Of a stretch of DNA of 19,735 nucleotides, positions 1-7,598 are shown piece after piece. The position numbers and the translations under genes are program-made. The DNA comes from Thiotrichaceae bacterium. Its GTDB lineage: Bacteria > Pseudomonadota > Gammaproteobacteria > Thiotrichales > Thiotrichaceae. The stretch is taken from the NCBI GenBank assembly GCA_024762625.1, contig JANTHA010000007.1:1-19735 (forward strand), read 5' to 3'. Under the pieces are notes generated by a model. That model saw only the letters and a program-made list of their open reading frames with translations, had not been told where the DNA came from and did no database searches. Position 1 is the first letter of the stretch, and each line of letters begins with the position of its first letter.

Positions 1-621
1 GGCTAGAGCTGGCAAAGATGCCCCGATGTCTTTCTCTTCAATACATAGTCCACTGGCTACTACCGCTTCTATCATAGGTATCATCTCATGCAATATAGAC
101 TGACCTTCGGTTTGACCAAGTGGAATAATTTTTACAGCGGATAACACCAGATTTTCCAACCAACTCCAGACGTATCCATACGCCGCCTCATCAAGAGGAA
201 TCTTCCATTCAACCGCCGCTAGCGCAAATGCCGCAGACTGACTTTGTATCAACTCGAATTTCCAATCCAGAGCGATTGGCAACGCCAGTTTAATAAGTAA
301 ATCGGTGAGCGCCCTGCCGCGATTCTTTTCTTCGAGCAATAATTCATGGGTTTCACGACTGGCGTTAAGGTACTCTATCCAGTAAACCAGCCTTTCCTTA
401 TCTCTTTCCCGAATCGAATGATACATTTGTTTGAGCACCGGAAGATCAAGGCTTTTAACGCTATTATCCAGCTGGTTTTGCATCCAGGCTAACAGGCTAT
501 CCGCTGAATTAATCCAGTCCGCTTCGACCGCCCATTCAATACCTTGCGAATAGGTAAAAGAGCCAATCGGCAGGCTAGGACTGACCAGATGCATTAAACG
601 CAACAAAGCTGGATGGCTCAT
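1..621 (-). CDS. ureF: Urease accessory protein UreF (partial, C-terminus beyond the left edge)
   Basis: UreF helps load nickel into apo-urease, acting with UreD and UreG in the cytoplasm and gating the GTPase activity of UreG. Reading the minus strand from the ATG at 621-619 gives 207 uninterrupted codons to the window edge. The start reads MSHPALLRLMHLVSPSLPIG, and residues 12-25 (including SPSLPIGSFTYSQG) match the family's highly conserved N-terminal segment. Family members are about 220-240 residues, so only a short C-terminal piece is missing. The gene begins 21 bases after the ureE stop in the same direction, as expected inside a urease operon. The upstream ATG at about 634 is out because it meets a stop four codons later. 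No strong Shine-Dalgarno is visible, so translation may be coupled to ureE. Confidence 0.95.
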   Translation of the reverse strand, partial: MSHPALLRLMHLVSPSLPIGSFTYSQGIEWAVEADWINSADSLLAWMQNQLDNSVKSLDLPVLKQMYHSIRERDKERLVYWIEYLNASRETHELLLEEKNRGRALTDLLIKLALPIALDWKFELIQSQSAAFALAAVEWKIPLDEAAYGYVWSWLENLVLSAVKIIPLGQTEGQSILHEMIPMIEAVVASGLCIEEKDIGASLPALA

Positions 622-642
622 CAACACTGCTTCATCAAACTG

Positions 643-1155
643 TCAGTGATGATGTGAATGATCATGGTTATGATCATGGCTTTGTTTATGGCTATGTCCG
701 GCGCTTGCGCTTCCACCATAGGCTCCAGGCTCGGGCGCGAACGGCGCCTGTTCCACTTTGGCATGTAGACCCATGCCATGCAACATATCATCTAGCACAT
801 GATCATGCTGGTAGCGCACAAAACCTTTAGTGATTTGCAAGGGCACATGGCGGTTCCCTAAATGATAAGCCACTCGCGCCAGCATTAATCTATCGTCACA
901 ATAAACGGTGGACACCGTTTCGTCAGCAGCACAAACCTTGATGATTTCACCACTTTCTGACTTTAACAAGTCATCCTCCTGAAGAACAGTTCCTCGCTCT
1001 AGAAATAGTCCGGCATCAGAACCGTTATCTAGCTGTACGCGTTGACGACTAATGATTCGACGTTCATAAGGCAGGGTTAATGTAGGCAGCCTGGCCATTT
1101 CTTCCTGTCGAAAATTCTTGATGCCATCCGACAACTTCTCCAGAATTTTAATCAT
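643..1155 (-). CDS. ureE: Urease accessory nickel metallochaperone UreE
   Basis: UreE is a cytoplasmic dimeric metallochaperone that delivers Ni(II) to the UreD-UreF-UreG-apourease complex. The 170-residue product has the N-terminal peptide-binding domain (LPYERR, QRVQLDNG, LFLERGTVL near residues 28-58). The C-terminal metal-binding domain follows (AYHLGNRHVPLQI at about residues 96-108, then DHVLDDMLHGMGLHAKVEQAPF). The conserved metal-binding histidine lies in this second block. The last 17 residues contain nine histidines, a Ni-storage tail found in only some UreE proteins. It lies between ureC and ureF on the same strand. The start is the ATG at 1155, with a purine-rich AAAGG further upstream than ideal. 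Length is normal for a His-tailed UreE. Confidence 0.97.
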   Translation of the reverse strand: MIKILEKLSDGIKNFRQEEMARLPTLTLPYERRIISRQRVQLDNGSDAGLFLERGTVLQEDDLLKSESGEIIKVCAADETVSTVYCDDRLMLARVAYHLGNRHVPLQITKGFVRYQHDHVLDDMLHGMGLHAKVEQAPFAPEPGAYGGSASAGHSHKQSHDHNHDHSHHH

Positions 1156-1198
1156 GTTTCACTGTAACCTTTATTTGAGCTATTCGTCTTGACGCTTA

Positions 1199-2914
1199 TC
1201 AAAATAAAAAGTATCGCTGCGCCAGAGGTAATTCAGAGGCTGGATCACAGACCAGCAATTGCCCATCGGCGCGTACTTCGTAGGTTTGTGAATCCACTTC
1301 TATATCTGGTTGGTAATCATTCAATAACATGTCTGATTTTTTGATATTCCTGCAATCCTTCACAGTTCCTATCAAGCTTTGCAATCCTAATTGCTGATGA
1401 ACGCCTGCATCAAATCCTGCCTGTGACATGAAGATCATGCTGATGGAGAATTTGGCCTTGCCGATTGCGCCAAACATGGGGCGATAATGTACTGGTTGAG
1501 GAGTAGGAATGGATGCATTCGGATCACCCATTGGTGCAGCTGCAATAAGCCCTCCCTTGATAATCAAACCAGGCTTTGTCGCGAAGAAAGCGGGTTTCCA
1601 TAACACCAGATCAGCCATTTTTCCCACTTCTACGGAACCTACTTCGTGTGCGATGCCATGCGTAATCGCTGGATTAATCGTGTATTTGGCGATATAGCGT
1701 TTAGCCCGAAAGTTATCGTGTGTTGACGGATCAGAGTCTAGACTGCCGCGCTGGACTTTCATTTTATGGGCGGTTTGCCAGGTTCGAATAATCACCTCGC
1801 CCACTCTCCCCATGGCTTGCGAATCGGAAGCAATCATGGAAAATGCGCCCAGATCATGCAGAATGTCTTCGGCCGCGATGGTTTCGCGTCGAATGCGTGA
1901 TTCGGCAAATGCAACATCTTCAGCAATGGCCGGACTTAAATGATGACAAACCATTAGCATATCCAGATGCTCATCAATCGTATTGATTGTGTAAGGCCGG
2001 GTTGGATTGGTTGACGATGGCAATATGTTGGCAAAACCGGCAGCCTTGATGATATCAGGCGCATGACCTCCACCGGCGCCTTCCGTATGGTAGGTATGGA
2101 TAGTGCGATCTTTCATTGCCGCCAAGGTATTTTCTACAAAACCGGATTCATTAAGGGTATCGGTGTGAATAGCAACCTGGACATCCATTTCGTCCGCAAC
2201 TGTCAGGCAATTATCAATTGCCGCCGGCGTTGTACCCCAATCCTCATGCAGTTTCAAGCCAATAGCGCCGGCCGTGACCTGCTCGCGTAACGGATCAGGC
2301 AAACTGGCATTGCCTTTCCCCATAAAACCGAGATTCATGGGTAAGTCATCAGCAGCTTCCAGCATACGATGTATATTCCAGGGGCCGGGGGTGCACGTTG
2401 TTGCATTGGTTCCTGTGGCGGGTCCGGTGCCGCCGCCCAGCATGGTTGTCACTCCCGACATCAGCGCCTCTTCGACCTGTTGCGGACAAATAAAATGGAT
2501 ATGCGAATCAATACCGCCAGCAGTAACAATTTGCCCTTCACCGGCAATGGCTTCAGTGCCGGGGCCAACCACGATATTCACACCTTGCTGGGTATCCGGA
2601 TTTCCAGCTTTGCCAATCCCGGAAATGCGGCCATTCTTGATGCCAATATCGGCCTTTACAATGCCCCAGTAATCCATAATCAGCGCATTGGTAATGACTA
2701 CATCCACAACATCTGCGCTATTGAGCTGGCATTGGCCCATGCCATCGCGGATCACCTTGCCGCCACCGAATTTGACTTCATCGCCGTAAATGGTGTGGTC
2801 TTTCTCAACCTGAATAAACAAGTCAGTATCGCCCAGTCGAATCCTGTCTCCGGTAGTAGGCCCATACATTTCGGCGTAGGCTTTGCGGCTCATGGTTGTG
2901 ATTTGGCTTGCCAT
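1199..2914 (-). CDS. ureC: Urease subunit alpha (catalytic subunit)
   Basis: This is the catalytic subunit of the nickel enzyme urease, which hydrolyses urea to ammonia and carbamate in the cytoplasm. The 571-residue product has normal length. All nickel ligands and catalytic residues are present: His138 and His140 (GGIDSHIHF), Lys221 to be carbamylated and His223 (GLKLHEDWG), His250 ([13 protein letters not shown]), His276 ([16 protein letters not shown]), flap Cys323 and His324 (MVCHHL), and Asp364 ([11 protein letters not shown]). Each is offset by four from Klebsiella numbering. The N-terminus [19 protein letters not shown] is the family signature. The start at 2914 has a good AGGAG Shine-Dalgarno at 2924-2928. 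Unusually, a 210-bp spacer containing a MITE-like palindrome separates it from ureB. The enzyme looks fully functional. Confidence 0.99.
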   Translation of the reverse strand: MASQITTMSRKAYAEMYGPTTGDRIRLGDTDLFIQVEKDHTIYGDEVKFGGGKVIRDGMGQCQLNSADVVDVVITNALIMDYWGIVKADIGIKNGRISGIGKAGNPDTQQGVNIVVGPGTEAIAGEGQIVTAGGIDSHIHFICPQQVEEALMSGVTTMLGGGTGPATGTNATTCTPGPWNIHRMLEAADDLPMNLGFMGKGNASLPDPLREQVTAGAIGLKLHEDWGTTPAAIDNCLTVADEMDVQVAIHTDTLNESGFVENTLAAMKDRTIHTYHTEGAGGGHAPDIIKAAGFANILPSSTNPTRPYTINTIDEHLDMLMVCHHLSPAIAEDVAFAESRIRRETIAAEDILHDLGAFSMIASDSQAMGRVGEVIIRTWQTAHKMKVQRGSLDSDPSTHDNFRAKRYIAKYTINPAITHGIAHEVGSVEVGKMADLVLWKPAFFATKPGLIIKGGLIAAAPMGDPNASIPTPQPVHYRPMFGAIGKAKFSISMIFMSQAGFDAGVHQQLGLQSLIGTVKDCRNIKKSDMLLNDYQPDIEVDSQTYEVRADGQLLVCDPASELPLAQRYFLF

Positions 2915-2961
2915 TGTATTGATCTCCTAAGAATCCACCATTGATTTATGAATAAGGTTTA

Positions 2962-3123
2962 CCTGAATCCGTGACTTCAATGCGGATAACAGGGGATAAG
3001 AGATTGGTTTAGCACGAGATTTTAAAAAATCTTAGCTTCACCCTTAGGTTAAGCGGGTATTTTTTAAACTCGTGATGAATCAATATCTTATTTACTGTGC
3101 CGTAGTGAAGTCACGGATTCAGG
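2962..3123. repeat. MITE-like palindromic element between ureB and ureC
   Basis: The ends are perfect 18-bp inverted repeats: CCTGAATCCGTGACTTCA at 2962-2979 and its reverse complement at 3106-3123. Both are flanked by the direct repeat TTTA (2958-2961 and 3124-3127), which looks like a target-site duplication; a nested TA duplication is also possible. The interior continues the palindrome imperfectly: 2998-3019 pairs with about 3071-3090, including CACGAG/CTCGTG, followed by A/T-rich arms around 3020-3030 and 3059-3068. The whole 162 bp can fold into one long hairpin with a loop near 3035-3055. No open reading frame is present. The right copy of TTTA contains the ureB stop codon, so an insertion there would leave ureB intact. 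Removing the element and one TTTA leaves a 44-bp ureB-ureC gap, a size normal for this operon. I do not recognise the family, and no second copy lies in the window. Confidence 0.75.
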
Positions 3124-3124
3124 T

Positions 3125-3430
3125 TTAAAGTTTACCCATGATTTTCCCCTGAAAACCGTAAACCTCACGTTTTCCAGAATAAGCCACCAGCCCTACTTCA
3201 CGGGTTTGTCCCGGTTCAAAACGCACGGCTGTTCCGGCAGGAATATTCAAGCGAAAGCCTCTGGTTTGTTTTCGATCAAAATCCAACGCATTATTAGTTT
3301 CGAAAAAATGATAGTGAGAACCAACCTGGATCGGTCTGTCCCCCGTATTAGCCACCACCACACGCATGGTTTCACAACCTGCATTGAGTTCTATTTCTCC
3401 CTCTGCCTGGATAATTTCTCCGGGAATCAT
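3125..3430 (-). CDS. ureB: Urease subunit beta
   Basis: This is the small structural subunit that assembles with UreA and UreC into the urease (UreABC)3 complex. The 101-residue product begins MIPGEI and carries the family blocks [44 protein letters not shown] and [12 protein letters not shown]. Length is standard. An AGGAG Shine-Dalgarno lies about ten bases before the ATG. It follows ureA on the same strand with a 41-base gap. Its TAA stop (3127-3125) lies within the TTTA repeat bordering the palindromic element, so the coding sequence ends exactly where the insertion starts. The protein itself appears undamaged. Confidence 0.98.
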   Translation of the reverse strand: MIPGEIIQAEGEIELNAGCETMRVVVANTGDRPIQVGSHYHFFETNNALDFDRKQTRGFRLNIPAGTAVRFEPGQTREVGLVAYSGKREVYGFQGKIMGKL

Positions 3431-3471
3431 CGTTTATTACTCCTGTATTAGCGGGTTTTAATGAGTACTTG

Positions 3472-3774
3472 TTAAATAATAGGGTCGTGAACGGTCACCA
3501 GCTTTGTGCCATCCGGAAAAGTCGCCTCTACTTGCACTTCTGGAATCATTTCGGCAATACCATCCATCACATCGTTGCGGGTCAACAAGGTACGTCCATA
3601 ATCCATCAATTCTGCAACCGTCTTGCCTTCACGCGCACCCTCCATAATCTCTGCACTAATCAGTGCAATCGCTTCAGGATAATTCAACTTCAAACCCTTC
3701 GCCTTACGTCTTTCAGCCAGCAATGCAGCAGTGAATATCAATAACTTGTCTTTTTCCCGAGGTGTCAATTCCAT
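3472..3774 (-). CDS. ureA: Urease subunit gamma
   Basis: This is the smallest structural subunit of the trimeric bacterial urease. The 100-residue product matches the family from end to end: [20 protein letters not shown] at the N-terminus, [21 protein letters not shown] in the middle, and [42 protein letters not shown] towards the C-terminus. It lies 25 bases downstream of ureD and upstream of ureB, the common D-A-B-C order. The Shine-Dalgarno is weak (a GGA about ten bases upstream), so coupling with ureD translation is plausible. Confidence 0.98.
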   Translation of the reverse strand: MELTPREKDKLLIFTAALLAERRKAKGLKLNYPEAIALISAEIMEGAREGKTVAELMDYGRTLLTRNDVMDGIAEMIPEVQVEATFPDGTKLVTVHDPII

Positions 3775-3799
3775 AACAAAATTCCAGTAATAACGCTTT

Positions 3800-4681
3800 T
3801 CAGGTCGCCCAGATTCTGGGGACTTCCGGTTTTCGCTGATTAATCAGTGGACGGGCTTTTTCCCATATGGCGCGAAATAAATGATGCGCTTCTGCGGTAC
3901 TGTTACCCAGATACCTAACGATCATAACACCATTCAAAATGGTTGCGCCCGCATGTGTATTTGAATCAATACATTTGGCTCTTACGGTTTCTTTCAAGTC
4001 ATCCATTAAGGCATCGCTAGAAGCTGCTTCATAATCCGGTATCGCAATCATGGTTGCAAAAACAGGCATTCCACGCAAACCAGCCATTCCTTGCAAATCA
4101 TCCGCGCCTTGCACCTTAAAACGCTCTATAAATAGCGGCTTGTCATTTCGATGTATTGTGGTTTTAAATTCCAGTTGACCAAATTCAAACGTTTCGCCTA
4201 TCGCCGGACGTCCAAGACACTGTATTTCCCAGCCGATATATTGAGCCGAGTCATCCAGCTGGATGTCTGTTGTCAAACTACAGTGTGCGCCAGGGAAAAA
4301 AATATTTTCCTGAGGCAGCCATTCAAGGCTACCGCCTTCTACAGAAAAACGTTGTTGTTGCCTGGCTTGTGCGCCTCCTGAACGATAATACTTGGTTGCT
4401 CCTGGCGTTGTTAGCAAAGCATTTGAGTTTTTTGCAGCCCTTAAATTCAGGATGAGTTGATCGCCGCCAACTACACCGCCCGGCGGATGTAGAACATAAG
4501 CATGGCAAACATCATCTTCAGGATAAAAAGGGCGCTGAATACCCAACGGTCCACGTTGTTTACGTTGAGCTATAACGGTTTTTTCTGATTGATTTTCAAA
4601 TCCAAGTTGTAATTCCGCTAGCCAGCCTTGCTCATCATAGCAACAGCCTGGTTGAATTTTTTTTGTATTTGAAATCGCCAA
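3800..4681 (-). CDS. ureD: Urease accessory protein UreD (UreH)
   Basis: UreD is the scaffold that binds apo-urease and, with UreF and UreG, forms the nickel-insertion complex. The 293-residue product carries the family signature [30 protein letters not shown] at about residues 47-76, then [25 protein letters not shown], and RPAIGE in the centre. Length is typical. The reading frame opens with TTG (4681-4679), ten bases after the stop of the preceding small gene. No in-frame ATG precedes the conserved region, and the Shine-Dalgarno is poor, so the exact start is uncertain and translation is probably coupled. It precedes ureA and so starts the urease half of the operon. Confidence 0.95.
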   Translation of the reverse strand: MAISNTKKIQPGCCYDEQGWLAELQLGFENQSEKTVIAQRKQRGPLGIQRPFYPEDDVCHAYVLHPPGGVVGGDQLILNLRAAKNSNALLTTPGATKYYRSGGAQARQQQRFSVEGGSLEWLPQENIFFPGAHCSLTTDIQLDDSAQYIGWEIQCLGRPAIGETFEFGQLEFKTTIHRNDKPLFIERFKVQGADDLQGMAGLRGMPVFATMIAIPDYEAASSDALMDDLKETVRAKCIDSNTHAGATILNGVMIVRYLGNSTAEAHHLFRAIWEKARPLINQRKPEVPRIWAT

Positions 4682-4691
4682 CTTTAACTAT

Positions 4692-4931
4692 CTATTTGGA
4701 TTTAGTATTTGATAATACATGCTTTGTCTTACGCTTTAACCACCAGCGACTGATTGAATACACAACTACTCCCAATAATACCAATATCAAGGAATGGAAC
4801 AACAAGTGTAGCACCGGCTGCTGAATGGTTGAGTGATAAAACAATACCTGATGGGCTTGCGCTAAATTAGCGACGAATAAGCTTGCAATAATAAATGAAG
4901 CAGTCGTAATTTTTGATAGACGTTTTTTCAT
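4692..4931 (-). CDS. Small secreted or membrane protein of unknown function in the urea operon
   Basis: I do not recognise this 79-residue protein. It starts with a typical signal peptide (MKKR, a hydrophobic core at residues 10-22, and a likely cleavage site AQA at 24-26). A second hydrophobic helix spans about residues 43-61. The basic tail (SRWWLKRKTK, 61-70) should be cytoplasmic. If the signal is cleaved, the mature protein begins with histidine (H27) and has further histidines at 33, 42 and 46 on the periplasmic or membrane side. The gene is real: a strong GGGAG Shine-Dalgarno lies eight bases before the ATG. It is packed between urtE (29 bases) and ureD (10 bases). A role in nickel or urea handling is inference from position only. 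It is much shorter than the HupE/UreJ nickel permeases. Confidence 0.8.
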   Translation of the reverse strand: MKKRLSKITTASFIIASLFVANLAQAHQVLFYHSTIQQPVLHLLFHSLILVLLGVVVYSISRWWLKRKTKHVLSNTKSK

Positions 4932-4960
4932 GATCTTTTCTCCCTGATTTTACTTTCTGA

Positions 4961-5656
4961 TTAAACGGTGAGGTATTGCTGAATAAGCTTATCATTTAAT
5001 TCAGCAATTTCGCCATCGGCAACATGATGACCACGATCTAGAATACAAAACTGGTCGGCCACGCGTCTGGCAAAGGGCAGTTTTTGTTCAACCAATAATA
5101 CCGTTAGGCCTATATCATGATTTAGCTTGAGGATAATATCTCCGATTTCATGCACAATATTAGGCTGAATACCTTCAGTTGGCTCATCCAGAATAAGTAA
5201 TTTGGGGTCAATTACCAATGCCCGTCCAATTGCAAGTTGTTGTTGTTGCCCACCGGAAAGGTCTCCGCCTCGACGCCCCATCATCTCTTGCAACACAGGG
5301 AACAGTTCAAAAATAAACGACGGTATTTCACGTTTTTTATCTTTCCGTGCAGGAAGCCCAATCATCAGGTTTTCTTCGACGGTTAGCAACGGGAAAACTT
5401 GTCTTCCTTGCGGAACATACCCAATTCCCATACTGGCTCGCTGTTCAGCATCGAATGTTACCAAATCCTGCCCCAGAAAATTAATTTCACCATTACGCAC
5501 AGGCAACAACCCCATAATGCATTGCAGTAAAGTCGTTTTCCCGACGCCATTGCGTCCCATCAGGCAGGTACATTTTTCGGCCGCAACGTTTAAATCCAGA
5601 TCCCAAAGTGTATGACTTTCGCCGTAATACTGGTTGATTTTTTTTATGTGTAGCAC
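4961..5656 (-). CDS. urtE: Urea ABC transporter ATP-binding protein UrtE
   Basis: UrtE is one of two ATPases that energise high-affinity urea uptake through UrtBC; it belongs to the LivF class. I choose the GTG at 5656-5654, giving 231 residues starting MLHIKKINQYYGESHTLWDL, which matches the UrtE N-terminus. GGAG lies six bases upstream, and the start overlaps no coding sequence after the urtD stop (TAATGTG). The reading frame stays open further upstream, but that part lies within urtD. Walker A is GRNGVGKTT (34-42). The Q-rich segment is VPQGRQVFPLLTVEENL, the signature is LSGGQQQQLAIGRAL, and Walker B is LLILDEPTEGIQP followed by the H-loop region VLLVEQKL. It is the last transporter gene before the small membrane protein and ureD. 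Confidence 0.97.
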   Translation of the reverse strand: MLHIKKINQYYGESHTLWDLDLNVAAEKCTCLMGRNGVGKTTLLQCIMGLLPVRNGEINFLGQDLVTFDAEQRASMGIGYVPQGRQVFPLLTVEENLMIGLPARKDKKREIPSFIFELFPVLQEMMGRRGGDLSGGQQQQLAIGRALVIDPKLLILDEPTEGIQPNIVHEIGDIILKLNHDIGLTVLLVEQKLPFARRVADQFCILDRGHHVADGEIAELNDKLIQQYLTV

Positions 5657-5657
5657 A

Positions 5658-6488
5658 TTATTCTCCAAGATAGACTTCAATAACACGCTGATTGTTTTGT
5701 ACTTCATCCATGGTGCCTTCAGCCAGAACACTCCCTTGATGTAAAACGGTGACCTTGTTAGCAATTGAGCGCACAAAGTCCATATCATGCTCCACTACCA
5801 CAACCGAATGTTTTCCCGCCAATGAAGTAAGCAGTTCCCCGGTTCGATCCATTTCCTGATGAGTCATGCCAGCAACAGGTTCATCCACCAGTAATAAATG
5901 GGGGTTTTGTACCAGTAGCATACCTATTTCCAGCCATTGTTTCTGACCGTGAGATAAAGCGCCAGCCGTCTGTTGCGCCTGCTCTTTGAGCCCAATCGTT
6001 TCCAGTGTTTCATCCAGCAAGGCTCGTTGCTCACCGTTCATGTGTGCAATCAAGCTATGCCAAACACCTTTATCGCCGTGCATCGCGAGCTCCAGATTTT
6101 CATACACGCTATGGTATTCAAATACGGTCGGTTTCTGGAATTTTCTTCCTATTCCCGCAGTCGCTATTTCTGGCTCAGTCATACGCAATAAGTCAATGGT
6201 TTGCCCAAACCACGCTTGGCCGCTGTCGGGCTGAGTTTTCCCGGTAATGATATCCATCATGGTGGTTTTACCTGCTCCATTTGGACCAATTATGCAACGC
6301 AATTCACCGGCATCAATATACAAATTTAGATCATTAATAGCCTTGAAGCCATCAAAGCTGACATTCAAATCCTCCAGATACAGAATAGGTCCGTGACTTA
6401 CATCAAGCAACTCGGAAACTTTGGGCGCCATGAACGGGAACACTTCATCGCGACGCATGGTTTGGCGGATCGAATCCAGCATGCTCAT
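5658..6488 (-). CDS. urtD: Urea ABC transporter ATP-binding protein UrtD
   Basis: UrtD is the LivG-class ATPase partner of UrtE in urea import. With the ATG at 6488-6486 the product is 276 residues, beginning MSMLDSIRQTMRRDEVFPF. The frame is open for 47 more codons upstream, but that part overlaps urtC and has no family similarity. A strong GGAGG lies about ten bases before this ATG, inside the end of urtC, and the stop and start almost touch (TAATATG), so the two are translationally coupled. Walker A is GPNGAGKTT (68-76). The Q-loop is IGRKFQKPTVFEYHSVYENLELA, the signature is LSHGQKQWLEIGMLL (with H instead of G, common in UrtD), and Walker B is LLLVDEPVAGMTHQE. The H-loop VVVVEHDMDFV follows. 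Confidence 0.97.
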   Translation of the reverse strand: MSMLDSIRQTMRRDEVFPFMAPKVSELLDVSHGPILYLEDLNVSFDGFKAINDLNLYIDAGELRCIIGPNGAGKTTMMDIITGKTQPDSGQAWFGQTIDLLRMTEPEIATAGIGRKFQKPTVFEYHSVYENLELAMHGDKGVWHSLIAHMNGEQRALLDETLETIGLKEQAQQTAGALSHGQKQWLEIGMLLVQNPHLLLVDEPVAGMTHQEMDRTGELLTSLAGKHSVVVVEHDMDFVRSIANKVTVLHQGSVLAEGTMDEVQNNQRVIEVYLGE

Positions 6489-6489
6489 A

Positions 6490-7596
6490 TTAAGACGCCT
6501 CCGCTTTTCTGAAGTGTCGCATGATACCCGCCAGTCCTTGTGGAAGATACAATGTGACCAGAACAAACAATGCGCCCAGAGCAAACAACCAGGAGTCCGG
6601 CATCGCTCCGGTAAATACTGTTTTTGCATAATTTACCAGAATCGCGCCAACAACTGCGCCGTAAAGCGTGGCGCGTCCTCCAATCGCCACCCAGATCACC
6701 AGTTCAATCGAATTCAGCGGCGAAAACTCCCCTGGATTAATTATGCCAACCTGAGGCACATACAGCGCACCGGCTATGCCAGCCAGAATAGCCGAAAAAG
6801 TGAATATCCAGACCTTGTAACGTTCAACTTTGTAACCTAAAAACCGGGCGCGGCTTTCCTCATCCCGAATCGCAACGACGATACGCCCGAGCTTGGAAAG
6901 CACAATGTAGCGACAAGCCAGATAACCGACAGCCAAAGCAATTGCCGAAGCAATAAATAAACCTATCCGGGTGCTGTCAGCTTGCAGATTAAAGCCCAGA
7001 ATTTCCTTGAAATCGGTAAGACCATTATTTCCGCCAAAACCCATTTCATTGCGGAAGAATGCAAGCATTAATGCATAAGTTAACGCCTGAGTAATAATTG
7101 ACAAGTACACGCCGGTAACCCGGGAGCGGAACGCCAGCCAGCCAAACACAAAGGCCAGCAGTCCTGGCGCCAATGCTACCATCATGAAAGCAAACCAGGA
7201 CATATCAAACCCTTGCCAGAACCAGGGGAGTTCTTTCCAGTTCAAAAACACCATAAAATCGGGAAGATCAGGATTGCCGTATACGCCACGGTCGCCAATC
7301 TGGCGCATCAGATACATTCCCATGGCATAACCCCCAAGCGCAAAAAAAGCGCCATGTCCCAGACTTAGAATACCGAGATATCCCCATACCAGGTCAACAG
7401 AAACTGCAAGTAACGCGTAGGTCAGATACTTGCCCATTAAAGTAACAAGATAGGTTGGCATGTGTAGCGGATGATCAGCTGGAACCCACAAATTCAGCAC
7501 CGGCACAAGAATAGTCATCAGAAACAGAATCAGTAGAACGGCCTGGCCACCACGATCATCTTTCAGTAGGTTTGAAAAGAATCGGAATAAAATCAT
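6490..7596 (-). CDS. urtC: Urea ABC transporter permease UrtC
   Basis: UrtC is the LivM-type inner-membrane permease that pairs with UrtB to form the urea channel. The 368-residue product is strongly hydrophobic, with about eight to ten membrane helices. It carries the family's GYLGILSLGHGAFFALGGYAMGMYLM block near residue 70-95, the loop ELPWFWQGFDMSWFAFM typical of UrtC, and the cytoplasmic EAA-like coupling segment AIRDEESRARFLGYKVERYK around 240-260. The C-terminal helices include NSIELVIWVAIGGRATLYGAVVGA. It starts at the ATG two bases after the urtB stop. Length and content are normal. Confidence 0.97.
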   Translation of the reverse strand: MILFRFFSNLLKDDRGGQAVLLILFLMTILVPVLNLWVPADHPLHMPTYLVTLMGKYLTYALLAVSVDLVWGYLGILSLGHGAFFALGGYAMGMYLMRQIGDRGVYGNPDLPDFMVFLNWKELPWFWQGFDMSWFAFMMVALAPGLLAFVFGWLAFRSRVTGVYLSIITQALTYALMLAFFRNEMGFGGNNGLTDFKEILGFNLQADSTRIGLFIASAIALAVGYLACRYIVLSKLGRIVVAIRDEESRARFLGYKVERYKVWIFTFSAILAGIAGALYVPQVGIINPGEFSPLNSIELVIWVAIGGRATLYGAVVGAILVNYAKTVFTGAMPDSWLFALGALFVLVTLYLPQGLAGIMRHFRKAEAS

Positions 7597-7598
7597 GA

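Noticed and set aside
2274..2944. Long plus-strand frames opposite ureC
   Set aside because: They lie wholly antisense to a highly conserved urease gene and show no family features; codon-bias shadows.
2962..3123. The ureB-ureC palindrome as a simple rho-independent terminator
   Set aside because: It is far too long, lacks a terminal T-tract, and has direct repeats at its borders; it also sits between genes that must be co-expressed.
5657..5788. 44-codon upstream extension of urtE
   Set aside because: It overlaps the end of urtD, whereas the GTG at 5656 has a good ribosome site and matches the UrtE family N-terminus.
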